Below, piece after piece: positions 19,604-27,325 of a DNA stretch of 59,134 bases (position 1 is the stretch's first letter; each line of letters opens with the position of its first letter). The position numbers were made by a program, and so were the translations under genes. The notes under the pieces were generated by a model. That model ran no database searches. It had not been told where the DNA came from and saw only the letters and a program-made list of their open reading frames with translations. The DNA lies in the NCBI GenBank assembly GCA_903859815.1, contig CAIOOA010000038.1, forward strand, positions 1 to 59,134, written 5' to 3'. The DNA comes from an uncultured Methylococcaceae bacterium (GTDB lineage Bacteria > Pseudomonadota > Gammaproteobacteria > Methylococcales > Methylococcaceae).

Positions 19604-19816
19604 CCGTCATTCCGGCATGGACTGCCGGAATCCAGTGCCATGGACGGTAACGGGTCGGCTGCGTAAGTATTTGATTAAGCACAGTGAGTGAACCCAAGTT
19701 TCACGTCCATGTGACTGGATGCATTCGGAACATCCCTGTCCCGAACCCTCCGGGCGGTTGAGCCGTGCAAATCGGCTGTCCTGCCGATTTGTCCTGCTTC
19801 CCGGCAGGAATGACGG
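19604..19816 (-). repeat. MITE-like interspersed repeat, copy 1
   Basis: A 213-base element bounded by perfect 10-base inverted ends: CCGTCATTCC at 19604-19613 and GGAATGACGG at 19807-19816. It contains two hairpins: TCCGGCA/TGCCGGA at 19611-19629 and AAATCGGC/GCCGATTT at 19769-19790. A second, diverged copy lies inverted at 51781-51938. Short open frames inside both copies share the string RQDSRFA and are artefacts of the repeat. It carries no transposase, so it is probably non-autonomous. It lies in the remainder of the 435-base gap after trpG, in which I see no gene. Confidence 0.7.
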
Positions 19817-19934
19817 GTTATACATCAACGCTTTGCCTCATAGTGAGAATTGCTGCAATTACACGAGGTCTTGGATTTAGAGTTTTTGCCGTGAAAAAAA
19901 CCCAGAACCTATGCCACATAACAAAGAGGATAAT

Positions 19935-20159
19935 ATGAATTACCGAGACATTATCACCATTGAGCCGGATAAGCGGGGTGGAAAACCCTGTATTCGGGGC
20001 TTGCGGATTACAGTTTATGATGTGTTGGAATATTTGGCTTCGGGTATGACACCTGAAGAGATTCTCGCCGATTTTGATTATTTGACTTCAGAGGATATTC
20101 AAGCTTGCTTAAGTTATGCCGCTGACCGTGAGCGGCATCAATGGATTGTCAATGCATGA
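19935..20159 (+). CDS. DUF433 family antitoxin
   Basis: A 74-residue DUF433 protein. The ATG at 19935 follows an AAAGAGGAT ribosome site and begins NYRDIITIEPDKRGGKPCIRG, the family signature. The helix-turn-helix-like part reads LRITVYDVLEYLASGMTPEEILADF. DUF433 proteins are small DNA-binding antitoxins usually paired with PIN-like DUF5615 toxins. Its TGA overlaps the next ATG by 4 bases, which fits a coupled toxin-antitoxin pair with the antitoxin first. Confidence 0.85.
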   Translation: MNYRDIITIEPDKRGGKPCIRGLRITVYDVLEYLASGMTPEEILADFDYLTSEDIQACLSYAADRERHQWIVNA

Positions 20160-20488
20160 AGTTATTGTTCGATGAAAATCTGTCGCCTCGTTTATTGGCG
20201 GCGTTGAGCGACATCTTTCCAGAATCGGCGCATGTGGACAGGTTAGGCATGGGAGGTGAGCCTGATCCTGTGATTTGGGAATTTGCAAAAGAACATGGGT
20301 ATATTCTTGTCAGCAAAGATTCCGATTTTCACGAAAGAAGCCTGTTATATGGGCATCCGCCAAAGGTCGTTTGGATAAGGCGTGGCAATTGTTCAGTTCG
20401 ACACATTGAATTGATTTTGAGAAACAAAGCCAAGGAGATAGCGCGATTAAGTGCCGATAAGGAATTGACTTACCTGATTTTGTTGTAG
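20156..20488 (+). CDS. DUF5615 PIN-like toxin
   Basis: A 110-residue PIN-like protein starting at the ATG overlapping the DUF433 stop. The opening KLLFDENLSPRLLAAL holds the first acidic residues, and VSKDSDFHERSLLYG holds the second acidic cluster. Both are typical of the DUF5615 fold, a reduced PIN ribonuclease. It forms a type II toxin-antitoxin pair with the DUF433 gene. Ribonuclease action is known for PIN toxins generally and is not shown for this subfamily. The pair is the first cargo after the trpG repeat. Confidence 0.82.
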   Translation: MKLLFDENLSPRLLAALSDIFPESAHVDRLGMGGEPDPVIWEFAKEHGYILVSKDSDFHERSLLYGHPPKVVWIRRGNCSVRHIELILRNKAKEIARLSADKELTYLILL

Positions 20489-20574
20489 CGGGTAATAAAC
20501 TAGATGACATTAACCCGCTTTTATTCATTAAATTTTTTTCTTACTTTTTTTTAAATTGTCCTTGAGAATTCCCT

Positions 20575-20697
20575 ATGTCCGAACTTGCCCTGCGCCTAAT
20601 TGAAGAAAACAAGAAAACCCGCGCCACTTTTTTGGACTTGGGGAATTGCGGGTTGACCGAAGTGCAAAAAGAAATTGGGTATTATAATTGTAATTAA
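20575..20697 (+). pseudogene. N-terminal stub of a leucine-rich-repeat ROCO-type protein
   Basis: An ATG at 20575 opens a 40-codon frame ending in TAA at 20695. The residues ALRLIEENKKTRATFLDL, then GNCGLTEVQKEIG, match the start of bacterial LRR-ROC-COR proteins, whose N-terminus begins this way before the leucine-rich repeats. The frame stops within the first repeat, and 18 bases later a new gene starts whose ROC-COR core is what should have followed the repeats. The stub therefore looks like the leftover of an LRR head that was replaced by a kinase-like head. It might still be translated as a short peptide. Confidence 0.65.
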
Positions 20698-20715
20698 ATA
20701 AATAGAAATAGCACG

Positions 20716-23700
20716 ATGTACGACCCCTTTGACACAACCGATGCTGTCATTCGAGACTTGCCTCATGTCAAGATAACTCGTCATGCTCCAGTGAACGGAA
20801 AGCCTTGTGTATTTAAAAAATATTTCAAGCCTACAGGTCTTTCGGATTTTGATTATTGGAATAAGCGAGATATAGAGTTTCTGTTAGACTTTCAGCAAAA
20901 GCATTTACAATATGTGGCACAAATTTCTGAGATTGAGCGTGACGAGAAAGGAGTGCTTACTATGATTGGAACATTTAATGCTGGAGTTTCAGTAGGTGAT
21001 TGGTTAAGAATTAAGCCAGTTTTCGCAAATAGCCAAACTCTTGAACATCCTTTCCATCATGTTGGTTTATTTTTAATGTTATTACGCTCCTGTCTAACTG
21101 CACTAAAAGAAATACACCAGCACGGTATAATTCATTGTGATTTTAGCGCAAGTGATATCTGTATACCATATTATTATACTAATATTAATGGTAATAACTA
21201 TATAAAGCTGGACTTTAGCAAAATAAAGCTTATTGATTTTTCATTTTCTATCGCATCTGATAAACCATTGAATCGTGCATTACCTATAACTCCTAGCTTA
21301 CCATATCAATCTAGTTTACTGAAAGAAGCATTAAAACTAGACCGCATTAATGTTCACATAAATAATATAAATTATCGAAAACACACTTCGTTTCTGCGCC
21401 ATAGCTTTATCGAAAGATGGTTTCCAATCAAGTCTAATCTAGAAGTACAGAAACTAGATTGGCGCGTTGACCTCTTTGGATTAGGTTATATGGCCAGAAA
21501 AATCTTGGATAAAGGATTATATCTGCCAAATCATATTGCCGACTACCAAACTATGAGATGTATCCACAATCTTGTAAATAAACTAATAAGTTATGATGAT
21601 GATAAGAATATATATAATAAATTACCTCATGATTATTTTTTATTAGAAATAGAGAAGATATTGAATGGCATGTCTTTAGATGATTATCTTTTATTTCTAG
21701 TGGACTCTATAGCTAATCAATCGGCTAGATATACCATTCCAGTTACTCCAATTGCTCCTACTCCAATAATCGAAATTATTAAGAAGGACCCAAAAGCCAA
21801 AGCTCGCTATTCATATGAAATGGGGAGAACAGGCTTAATCAAAGTCCGCGAAGCCAAAGTTTTATTAGTCGGTCAGGGTAAATCGGGCAAAACCACGCTG
21901 AGGAAGAAGCTTGAAAATCCAAACGCCGACATGCCTGCACCCGGTGACACGACACGCGGCATTGAAATCACCCGACTAGATGAAAAAATGCCGCAGACGG
22001 GTGAACCCCTGCGTATCAATGTGTGGGATTTCGGTGGACAAGACATCCAGCATTATGCCCATCAGTTCTTTTTGACGGGCAATTCGCTGTATGCCTTGGT
22101 CACCAATGAGCGTATTCAAGATTCGGTGCATCTGCCGTATTGGCTGAATATCATTGAAATGCTCGGCAAGAAAAGCCCGGTATTGTTGATTCAAAATAAA
22201 GACGGTGGACATTGCCAAGCCTTGCGGGATGAAGCCGCGATTCGTGCTAGATTTGGCAATGTCCATAATCGGGTATTCCAAACCGACTTGTCACAAGCTG
22301 TTTCCGAACTTGAGTTTGCCGATTTACGCCGAGAAATTGTCCATCAAGCTTCATTGCTCCCGCATGTCGAACGCGATTATCTCGCTTCCTTCGTGGAATT
22401 GCGTGGCAAGTTGGAAGCAGAGGCTGATCGAGAAATCCATTATCTTAACTGGGAGGATTATCTTGCACTGATGCCGGAATTGTCCAAAGATTTGTTGCGA
22501 GATTATGCCAATGCATTGACATTTTTAGGTGTCTGCCAATACTTCCCCAATGATGCCATGCTGTCGGGATTCGTATTCCTGCGTCCGAAATGGATTATTG
22601 ATGCGCTGTTTGCTTTGCTATTGCATTCTTCGTTGGAAACCAAGCGAGGTCATTTCACTGAAATGGATACCTTCAATATTTGGCAAGGCTCCGAATATCA
22701 GGGTATGCACGTACTGCTGGTGCGGATGATGGAGGAGTTTGAATTATGCTATCGCGTCGAAGGTGGTAATCACAGTTATATTTTGCCACAACGCTTGCCG
22801 AGCGAAAGCAAAACCTACGGATGGAATGAACCCGGTGACACGCCCGTGCAATACCGCTACAAGTTCATGCCCAAGGGTATTTTGACGCGGTTAATTTGCC
22901 GCTTGCATGAACGCATCGAAACCGACCCGGAACGTGGGCAACGGGTTTGGTGTGATGCGGTAATCTTCACCCTGCCTGACGGCAAAGGCCGAGTATTTGC
23001 CCGTGAAGTCTATAGCGAAAACACGATAGAACTCCTCGCCTCCGGGGATAAACGTGCAGAAATGCTGAATGAAGTCATCCGCAAAATGGACGACATAAAC
23101 CGCGACGCCAAATATGACAATCTACAATTTGAGAAACTGGTGCCTTGTCCGTGCGAAGTCTGCCAGAACGGAGAAAAGAAGCATTTTTTTGATTTTCAAT
23201 TATTGGTGGATTTGCTGGAAGAAGGCGAAACCGAAGAACGCTGCCACGTCAGCCGCCGCAAACAGAATATATCAGAGGTATTGCAGTTTGCCGGGGTGGA
23301 ATATCGGCTACAACAAGGTTTTGAGGTTGGCGGCGAGGGAGCGCCTAGGACTGCATTCCCACGCGGGAGCGTGGGAACGAGATCGGCTCTTAGAATCTTC
23401 ATCTCCTACTCCCACGCCCAACGGGACTATTTTCCCATCTTTAAAGCCGATTTTATCCAATACACTAGAATACAGGGTTTGGAGGTTGAGATATTTGGCG
23501 ATGACGCAATACCTATCGGCACGGCTTGGGACGAATTTCTACAAACTAAAGTAGCCGAGTGCGATGCAATGATTTTGCTGGTCAGCCAAGAATTCATGAA
23601 CTCAAACTATATCCAAGCAAACGAATTCGGCGCGGCCTTGGAACGGCTGAAAGCGGGACGTTCCTTATTGATTGCACCTGTTTATTTCGCCCCCTGCCAA

Positions 23701-23928
23701 TTTGACTCAGACGAAGCATTATCCCGGCTGCAATTTTTCAAACCGCATGGTGAGAATTTTGGCGAAGTTAAAAAGGGTGATAAATTTTCTTATATTGATT
23801 TGGTGGAGTTTAGCAAAGATCGCCAACCGATTCCTAATTCAAACCGTCAGCATTACATGCTTGCATTGATGGAAAAACTAAGACCCGAATTAATAAAATT
23901 GGGTAAAGTCATCCATGCCAACCATTAG
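20716..23928 (+). CDS. Kinase-like / ROC-COR GTPase / TIR multidomain protein
   Basis: A 1070-residue protein with three parts. Residues 1-340 resemble a protein kinase: LKEIHQHGIIHCDFSASDI holds the catalytic-loop Asp142, LIDFSFS gives a DFG-like Asp174, and the helix-F Asp is Asp252 in WRVDLFGLG. The usual catalytic-loop Asn is Asp here, so activity is uncertain. Residues 375-550 are a ROC GTPase: P-loop GQGKSGKT at 386-393, switch DTTRGIEI, DFGGQ at 438-442 and QNKDG. A COR-like domain follows to about 850. Residues 893-1060 are TIR, starting RIFISYSHA, with likely NADase Glu970 in YIQANEFGAAL. It most likely senses a trigger and kills the cell through NAD loss, an inference from domains. 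The first third is visibly AT-rich. Confidence 0.78.
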   Translation: MYDPFDTTDAVIRDLPHVKITRHAPVNGKPCVFKKYFKPTGLSDFDYWNKRDIEFLLDFQQKHLQYVAQISEIERDEKGVLTMIGTFNAGVSVGDWLRIKPVFANSQTLEHPFHHVGLFLMLLRSCLTALKEIHQHGIIHCDFSASDICIPYYYTNINGNNYIKLDFSKIKLIDFSFSIASDKPLNRALPITPSLPYQSSLLKEALKLDRINVHINNINYRKHTSFLRHSFIERWFPIKSNLEVQKLDWRVDLFGLGYMARKILDKGLYLPNHIADYQTMRCIHNLVNKLISYDDDKNIYNKLPHDYFLLEIEKILNGMSLDDYLLFLVDSIANQSARYTIPVTPIAPTPIIEIIKKDPKAKARYSYEMGRTGLIKVREAKVLLVGQGKSGKTTLRKKLENPNADMPAPGDTTRGIEITRLDEKMPQTGEPLRINVWDFGGQDIQHYAHQFFLTGNSLYALVTNERIQDSVHLPYWLNIIEMLGKKSPVLLIQNKDGGHCQALRDEAAIRARFGNVHNRVFQTDLSQAVSELEFADLRREIVHQASLLPHVERDYLASFVELRGKLEAEADREIHYLNWEDYLALMPELSKDLLRDYANALTFLGVCQYFPNDAMLSGFVFLRPKWIIDALFALLLHSSLETKRGHFTEMDTFNIWQGSEYQGMHVLLVRMMEEFELCYRVEGGNHSYILPQRLPSESKTYGWNEPGDTPVQYRYKFMPKGILTRLICRLHERIETDPERGQRVWCDAVIFTLPDGKGRVFAREVYSENTIELLASGDKRAEMLNEVIRKMDDINRDAKYDNLQFEKLVPCPCEVCQNGEKKHFFDFQLLVDLLEEGETEERCHVSRRKQNISEVLQFAGVEYRLQQGFEVGGEGAPRTAFPRGSVGTRSALRIFISYSHAQRDYFPIFKADFIQYTRIQGLEVEIFGDDAIPIGTAWDEFLQTKVAECDAMILLVSQEFMNSNYIQANEFGAALERLKAGRSLLIAPVYFAPCQFDSDEALSRLQFFKPHGENFGEVKKGDKFSYIDLVEFSKDRQPIPNSNRQHYMLALMEKLRPELIKLGKVIHANH
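23356..23377. repeat. Palindromic REP-like sequence inside a coding region
   Basis: Arms TTCCCACGC (23356-23364) and GCGTGGGAA (23369-23377) flank a 4-base GGGA loop. It lies within a longer stretch, about 23338-23385, that resembles REP-type palindromes found between genes in many gammaproteobacteria. Here it is in frame inside the kinase-ROC-COR-TIR gene. It encodes the linker at residues 873-892, just before the TIR domain, without a stop. Confidence 0.65.
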
Positions 23929-23947
23929 CTAGAAAACCAATTCAACC

Positions 23948-24274
23948 ATGGACATCACTTACACCGACATAGAAATTGAAAACTTATTCACCCAACGCCG
24001 CATGTCCATCCGGGTTTTGGTGGATTCAGGCGCGGTGTTCATGACGATACCCGAACATGCGGCTAAGCGATTAGGCTATGATCTCAAAGGGGTCAGCCGA
24101 CGGGAAATAATCCTCGCCGACGGTTCCCGCAAATTCGTACCCATGATCAGGCCGTTGCGGGTCTATTTTGCCGGTCACTACTGTGATCTTCCTGCATTGG
24201 TTCTCGGCGATGAAGCTTTATTTGGGTCAGTCCCAATGGAAGTGATGGATCTGATATCGCATCCAGCCACATAA
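23948..24274 (+). CDS. Small retroviral-type (clan AA) aspartic protease
   Basis: A 108-residue protein with the aspartic protease signature [19 protein letters not shown], catalytic Asp26. The second half, with [13 protein letters not shown], matches the single-domain retropepsin-like fold common in bacteria, which must dimerise to be active. No signal peptide is seen. It starts 19 bases after the TIR protein stop on the same strand, so the two are likely co-transcribed. It might process the TIR protein, but small proteases of this family also occur beside unrelated toxin-antitoxin genes. trpD follows after 56 bases. Confidence 0.75.
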   Translation: MDITYTDIEIENLFTQRRMSIRVLVDSGAVFMTIPEHAAKRLGYDLKGVSRREIILADGSRKFVPMIRPLRVYFAGHYCDLPALVLGDEALFGSVPMEVMDLISHPAT

Positions 24275-24330
24275 ACCCTGACCTTCAACCCCGAAAGCCC
24301 TTTTATCCCCGTTGCCTTGATGAAAAAGCT

Positions 24331-25350
24331 ATGAATATCCCACAAGCCCTAGAAGCCCTGCTGTCAGGCCAAAACCTCACCGCTGCCGACATGCACGAAA
24401 TCATGCACACGATCATGACCGGCGGGGCGACCCCGGCCCAGATTGGCGGTTTTTTGGTTGCATTACGAAGCAAGGGCGAGACGGTGGAGGAAGTTGCCGC
24501 CGCCGCGCAAGTGATCCGCGAAATGGCAAGCAAGATCGACATCAGCGGCGAACATGTCATTGACACTTGCGGAACCGGCGGCGACGGGGCGCATACGTTC
24601 AACATTTCCACTTGCGCCGCGTTTGTCGTCGCGGCGGCGGGCGGGCAAGTTGCCAAGCATGGCAGTCGTTCGGTGTCCAGTTCCTGCGGTAGCGCCGATG
24701 TTCTTGAAGCTGCGGGGGTCAACATCGCCCTGACACCTGAACAAGTACAGGTTTGCATCGCTCAAACCAGCATCGGCTTTTTGTTTGCCCAACGCCATCA
24801 TGGCGCGATGAAACATGCGGCGGGACCGCGCAAGGAACTGGGCATTCGCACCTTATTTAATTTGCTTGGGCCACTGAGCAACCCTGCCAATGCGCCGAAT
24901 CAATTGCTAGGCGTGTTTGCCAAAAAATGGGTGGAACCTATGGCACGTGTGTTACAAAAATTGGGCAGTCAGCATGTGTTGGTGGTCCATGCCGAAGATG
25001 GCTTGGATGAGATTAGCATTGCCTCCCCTACCCTCGTCGCCGAACTGAAAGAAGGCTTGATTTCCACCTATACCATCACGCCTGAACAATTCGGATTCAA
25101 TCGCAATTCCTTAGGAACATTGGGCGTGGATTCGGCTGAAGAAAGCCTTAAAATAATCTTAGCCGTCTTGGAAGGCCAACCCGGACCCGCCTCCGACATC
25201 GTGGCGTTGAATGCCGGAGCGGCGATTTATGCGGCTAATCTGGTGGATAGTTTGGCGGTGGGAGTGGATAAGGCAAGGGAGATATTGGTGAGTGGGGCGG
25301 GGAGGAGGAAGTTGGAGGAATTAGTTGTAGTCAGCAAGGCATTCGAATAA
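24331..25350 (+). CDS. trpD: Anthranilate phosphoribosyltransferase (TrpD)
   Basis: A 339-residue enzyme that transfers phosphoribose from PRPP to anthranilate, the second step to tryptophan. The PRPP loop [17 protein letters not shown] is near residue 75. [19 protein letters not shown], then [19 protein letters not shown] and [10 protein letters not shown] follow as expected, and length is standard. It is separated from trpG by about 4.8 kb of repeat and conflict genes, and from trpC by about 1.1 kb of toxin-antitoxin genes. It may depend on its own promoter or on read-through. Confidence 0.96.
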   Translation: MNIPQALEALLSGQNLTAADMHEIMHTIMTGGATPAQIGGFLVALRSKGETVEEVAAAAQVIREMASKIDISGEHVIDTCGTGGDGAHTFNISTCAAFVVAAAGGQVAKHGSRSVSSSCGSADVLEAAGVNIALTPEQVQVCIAQTSIGFLFAQRHHGAMKHAAGPRKELGIRTLFNLLGPLSNPANAPNQLLGVFAKKWVEPMARVLQKLGSQHVLVVHAEDGLDEISIASPTLVAELKEGLISTYTITPEQFGFNRNSLGTLGVDSAEESLKIILAVLEGQPGPASDIVALNAGAAIYAANLVDSLAVGVDKAREILVSGAGRRKLEELVVVSKAFE

Positions 25351-25467
25351 ATTTTGTTTATCGTGGGCTTCCTCAAAAGTAGCCAAGAAGTCTCCACTTA
25401 CTATTGGGCAACCCTAGCTATTCTAGTCGCTTGCAGGATACCGACGAACGTCTGCATAATATGAATT

Positions 25468-25548
25468 ATGAAATTCACCTGCAACATTATTTGCTTTCGA
25501 AAGGCAAACCGACGTGAGCAAGCAAAATTTGAAAGCCAAACCATCTGA
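25468..25548 (+). pseudogene. C-terminal remnant of a BrnT toxin
   Basis: The 26-codon frame from 25468 ends with NIICFRKANRREQAKFESQ. This matches the C-terminal tail of BrnT toxins (the R-I-I-S-x-R-K-A-x-x-R-E pattern). The rest of the gene is absent: a stop codon lies just upstream in frame, and trpD ends only 117 bases earlier. It overlaps the start of brnA, as an intact brnT normally does. The toxin has therefore been lost while the antitoxin stays open. Confidence 0.6.
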
Positions 25549-25807
25549 AATCGATTGGGTCGCAGTGAATGCTGCACCTTTGGCTGACGTGCCGGATGAA
25601 GATAGCCCGGAAATAACCGATGCCGAATTTTCAGAATTGAGACCATTAGAAGTCGCGCTACCAGACCTTTGCTTGGGTAAGCGGCGAGTCACTCTAATGA
25701 TAGATGAAGCTGTCGTTCGAGCGTATAAAGCGAAGGCGGGTGTTAATGGATACCAAGCACTCATCAATGACACCTTGCGAAGAGCATTGGAGGCTGGAAA
25801 TGTGTAA
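25514..25807 (+). CDS. brnA: BrnA-like antitoxin (toxin partner lost)
   Basis: A 97-residue protein from a GTG start at 25514. The C-terminal half has the BrnA ribbon-helix-helix pattern (KRRVTLMIDEAVVRAYKAKAGVNGYQALINDTLRRALEAG). The N-terminal half is acidic and normally wraps the BrnT ribonuclease. Only the last 26 codons of BrnT remain upstream, so this is an orphan antitoxin. It may still repress its own or other promoters, or neutralise a BrnT encoded elsewhere. Confidence 0.78.
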   Translation: MSKQNLKAKPSEIDWVAVNAAPLADVPDEDSPEITDAEFSELRPLEVALPDLCLGKRRVTLMIDEAVVRAYKAKAGVNGYQALINDTLRRALEAGNV

Positions 25808-25881
25808 CAAGCAACGACATTGCTGGAAAGGCAGGATTTCGAACATAGCCCCTCACATCCATCCCTCAAGAGATAAAGATT

Positions 25882-26133
25882 ATGACAACGCTGTCCATTC
25901 AAATTGACGACCAAACCAAGGCTAAATTATCCGCTCTTGCTGGCATTAAATCTGAAAACGAAATTACTTTGGTTCAATCAGCCATCCAGAACTATTTGGA
26001 TGAAGAAATGGATGCCTTGGAGGATGAAGCTATATGGCGGGAATATCAACAAAATGGTGGGGTAGAGCATGAGCGCGTCATGGTGTGGCTGGAAGCCTTG
26101 GCTCGTGGGGAAGACGCGAAGTGCCCCAGATAA
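25882..26133 (+). CDS. Ribbon-helix-helix antitoxin of a RelE/ParE pair
   Basis: An 83-residue protein with an N-terminal ribbon-helix-helix (TLSIQIDDQTKAKLSALAGI) and an acidic C-terminal tail (DEEMDALEDEAIWREYQQ) of the kind that binds a toxin. Its 3' end overlaps the start of the downstream ParE-like gene by 13 bases, with the antitoxin first as usual. It would bind DNA to autoregulate the pair. It lies 74 bases after the BrnA-like gene. Confidence 0.78.
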   Translation: MTTLSIQIDDQTKAKLSALAGIKSENEITLVQSAIQNYLDEEMDALEDEAIWREYQQNGGVEHERVMVWLEALARGEDAKCPR

Positions 26134-26408
26134 TTTGGTCAAACAATGCGCTAGACGATATTGAACGATTGCATAGTTTTTTAAAGTCGAAAAGTGAGTC
26201 TGCCGCAATAAGGGCTGTGACATTAATACTTGAAGCCGGTCAGCAACTTCAAAAGTTTCCAACGATTGGAATACCAGTCACCAAGAGACCGAATCATCGT
26301 GACCTCATCAAGTCGTTTGGGGCAGGAGCTTATGTTATCCGTTATCGAATAGAGCCAGAAAATACTGTTGTGATACTTAAAATTTGGCATAGCAAGGAAA
26401 ACCGTTAA
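26121..26408 (+). CDS. RelE/ParE family toxin
   Basis: About 95 residues from the GTG at 26121, overlapping the antitoxin. The opening [20 protein letters not shown] and the ending [29 protein letters not shown] are the ParE/RelE fold signatures. A longer frame to 26085 would add residues with no family match. ParE members inhibit gyrase and RelE members cleave mRNA at the ribosome; which applies is not clear. The pair lies directly upstream of trpC, 11 bases away. Confidence 0.82.
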   Translation: MPQIIWSNNALDDIERLHSFLKSKSESAAIRAVTLILEAGQQLQKFPTIGIPVTKRPNHRDLIKSFGAGAYVIRYRIEPENTVVILKIWHSKENR

Positions 26409-26419
26409 GAGAACCAACC

Positions 26420-27220
26420 ATGACTAACACCCCCGACATCCTAAAAAAAATATTAGCCCGCAAACGCGAAGAAATCGCCGAACGCCAAAAGCGAATCCCT
26501 CTGGCTGAATTACGCGAACGGGCGCAAATGGCTGACCCGCCGCGTGGCTTCGTCAATGCCATGGAATCTAAAATCAAACAAGGCAAGCCCGCAGTGATTG
26601 CCGAAATAAAAAAAGCATCGCCTAGCCGGGGAGTGCTGCGGGAAGACTTCCGTCCGGCTGAGATCGCACAAAGTTACGCCTTTGGCGGTGCGGCTTGCCT
26701 GTCGGTGTTGACGGACAAAGATTTCTTCCAAGGTTGTGAAGCCTATTTGCAACTGGCACGGAATGCCTGCCCGTTGCCAGTGATCCGCAAGGATTTTCTG
26801 ATTGACCCTTATCAAGTCGTCGAGGCAAGGGCGATAAGTGCCGATTGCATTTTATTGATCGCCGCAGCACTGGACGATGCAACCATGTCCGATCTTGCCC
26901 AACTAGCCGCTGAACTAGGCATGGATGTGTTGGTCGAGGTGCATGATGCGGAAGAGTTGCACCGCGCTTTGAAGCTGGATTTAATGCTCGTCGGCATCAA
27001 TAACCGTGATTTGCGGACGTTTGAAGTGTCACTGCAAACCACATTAGGTTTACTATGGTCGATACCGGACAACCGCATCGTTGTCACTGAAAGCGGCATA
27101 CTAAGCCCTGCTGACGTGGCATTAATGCGTGGTCATGGCGTAAATGGTTTTCTCGTCGGCGAGGCGTTTATGAAAGCTGACTCACCCGGTGAGAAGCTGG
27201 GGGAGTTGTTTGGATTTTGA
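26420..27220 (+). CDS. trpC: Indole-3-glycerol-phosphate synthase (TrpC)
   Basis: A 266-residue TIM-barrel enzyme that closes the indole ring, giving indole-3-glycerol phosphate. It begins with [17 protein letters not shown] and carries [15 protein letters not shown], with the catalytic Lys, then [42 protein letters not shown] and VTESGI. It is a single-function TrpC with no TrpF fusion. It follows the ParE-like gene by 11 bases, so its transcription may be tied to the toxin-antitoxin promoter. trpF, trpB and trpA are not in the window. Confidence 0.96.
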   Translation: MTNTPDILKKILARKREEIAERQKRIPLAELRERAQMADPPRGFVNAMESKIKQGKPAVIAEIKKASPSRGVLREDFRPAEIAQSYAFGGAACLSVLTDKDFFQGCEAYLQLARNACPLPVIRKDFLIDPYQVVEARAISADCILLIAAALDDATMSDLAQLAAELGMDVLVEVHDAEELHRALKLDLMLVGINNRDLRTFEVSLQTTLGLLWSIPDNRIVVTESGILSPADVALMRGHGVNGFLVGEAFMKADSPGEKLGELFGF

Positions 27221-27325
27221 TTGAATACGACTGTACAGGATGAGGCTATAGTGAGTATGATTGTGGCTAGGCAAGAGACCTGAAGTCAGCCGAAAAACCT
27301 CACAGAAGAAACCATAGGAGAAGCA

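Noticed and set aside
19607-19828. Open frames sharing RQDSRFA at 19607-19828 and 51757-51966 as a small protein family
   Set aside because: Both lie inside copies of the same palindromic repeat and lack ribosome sites; the similarity comes from the repeat.
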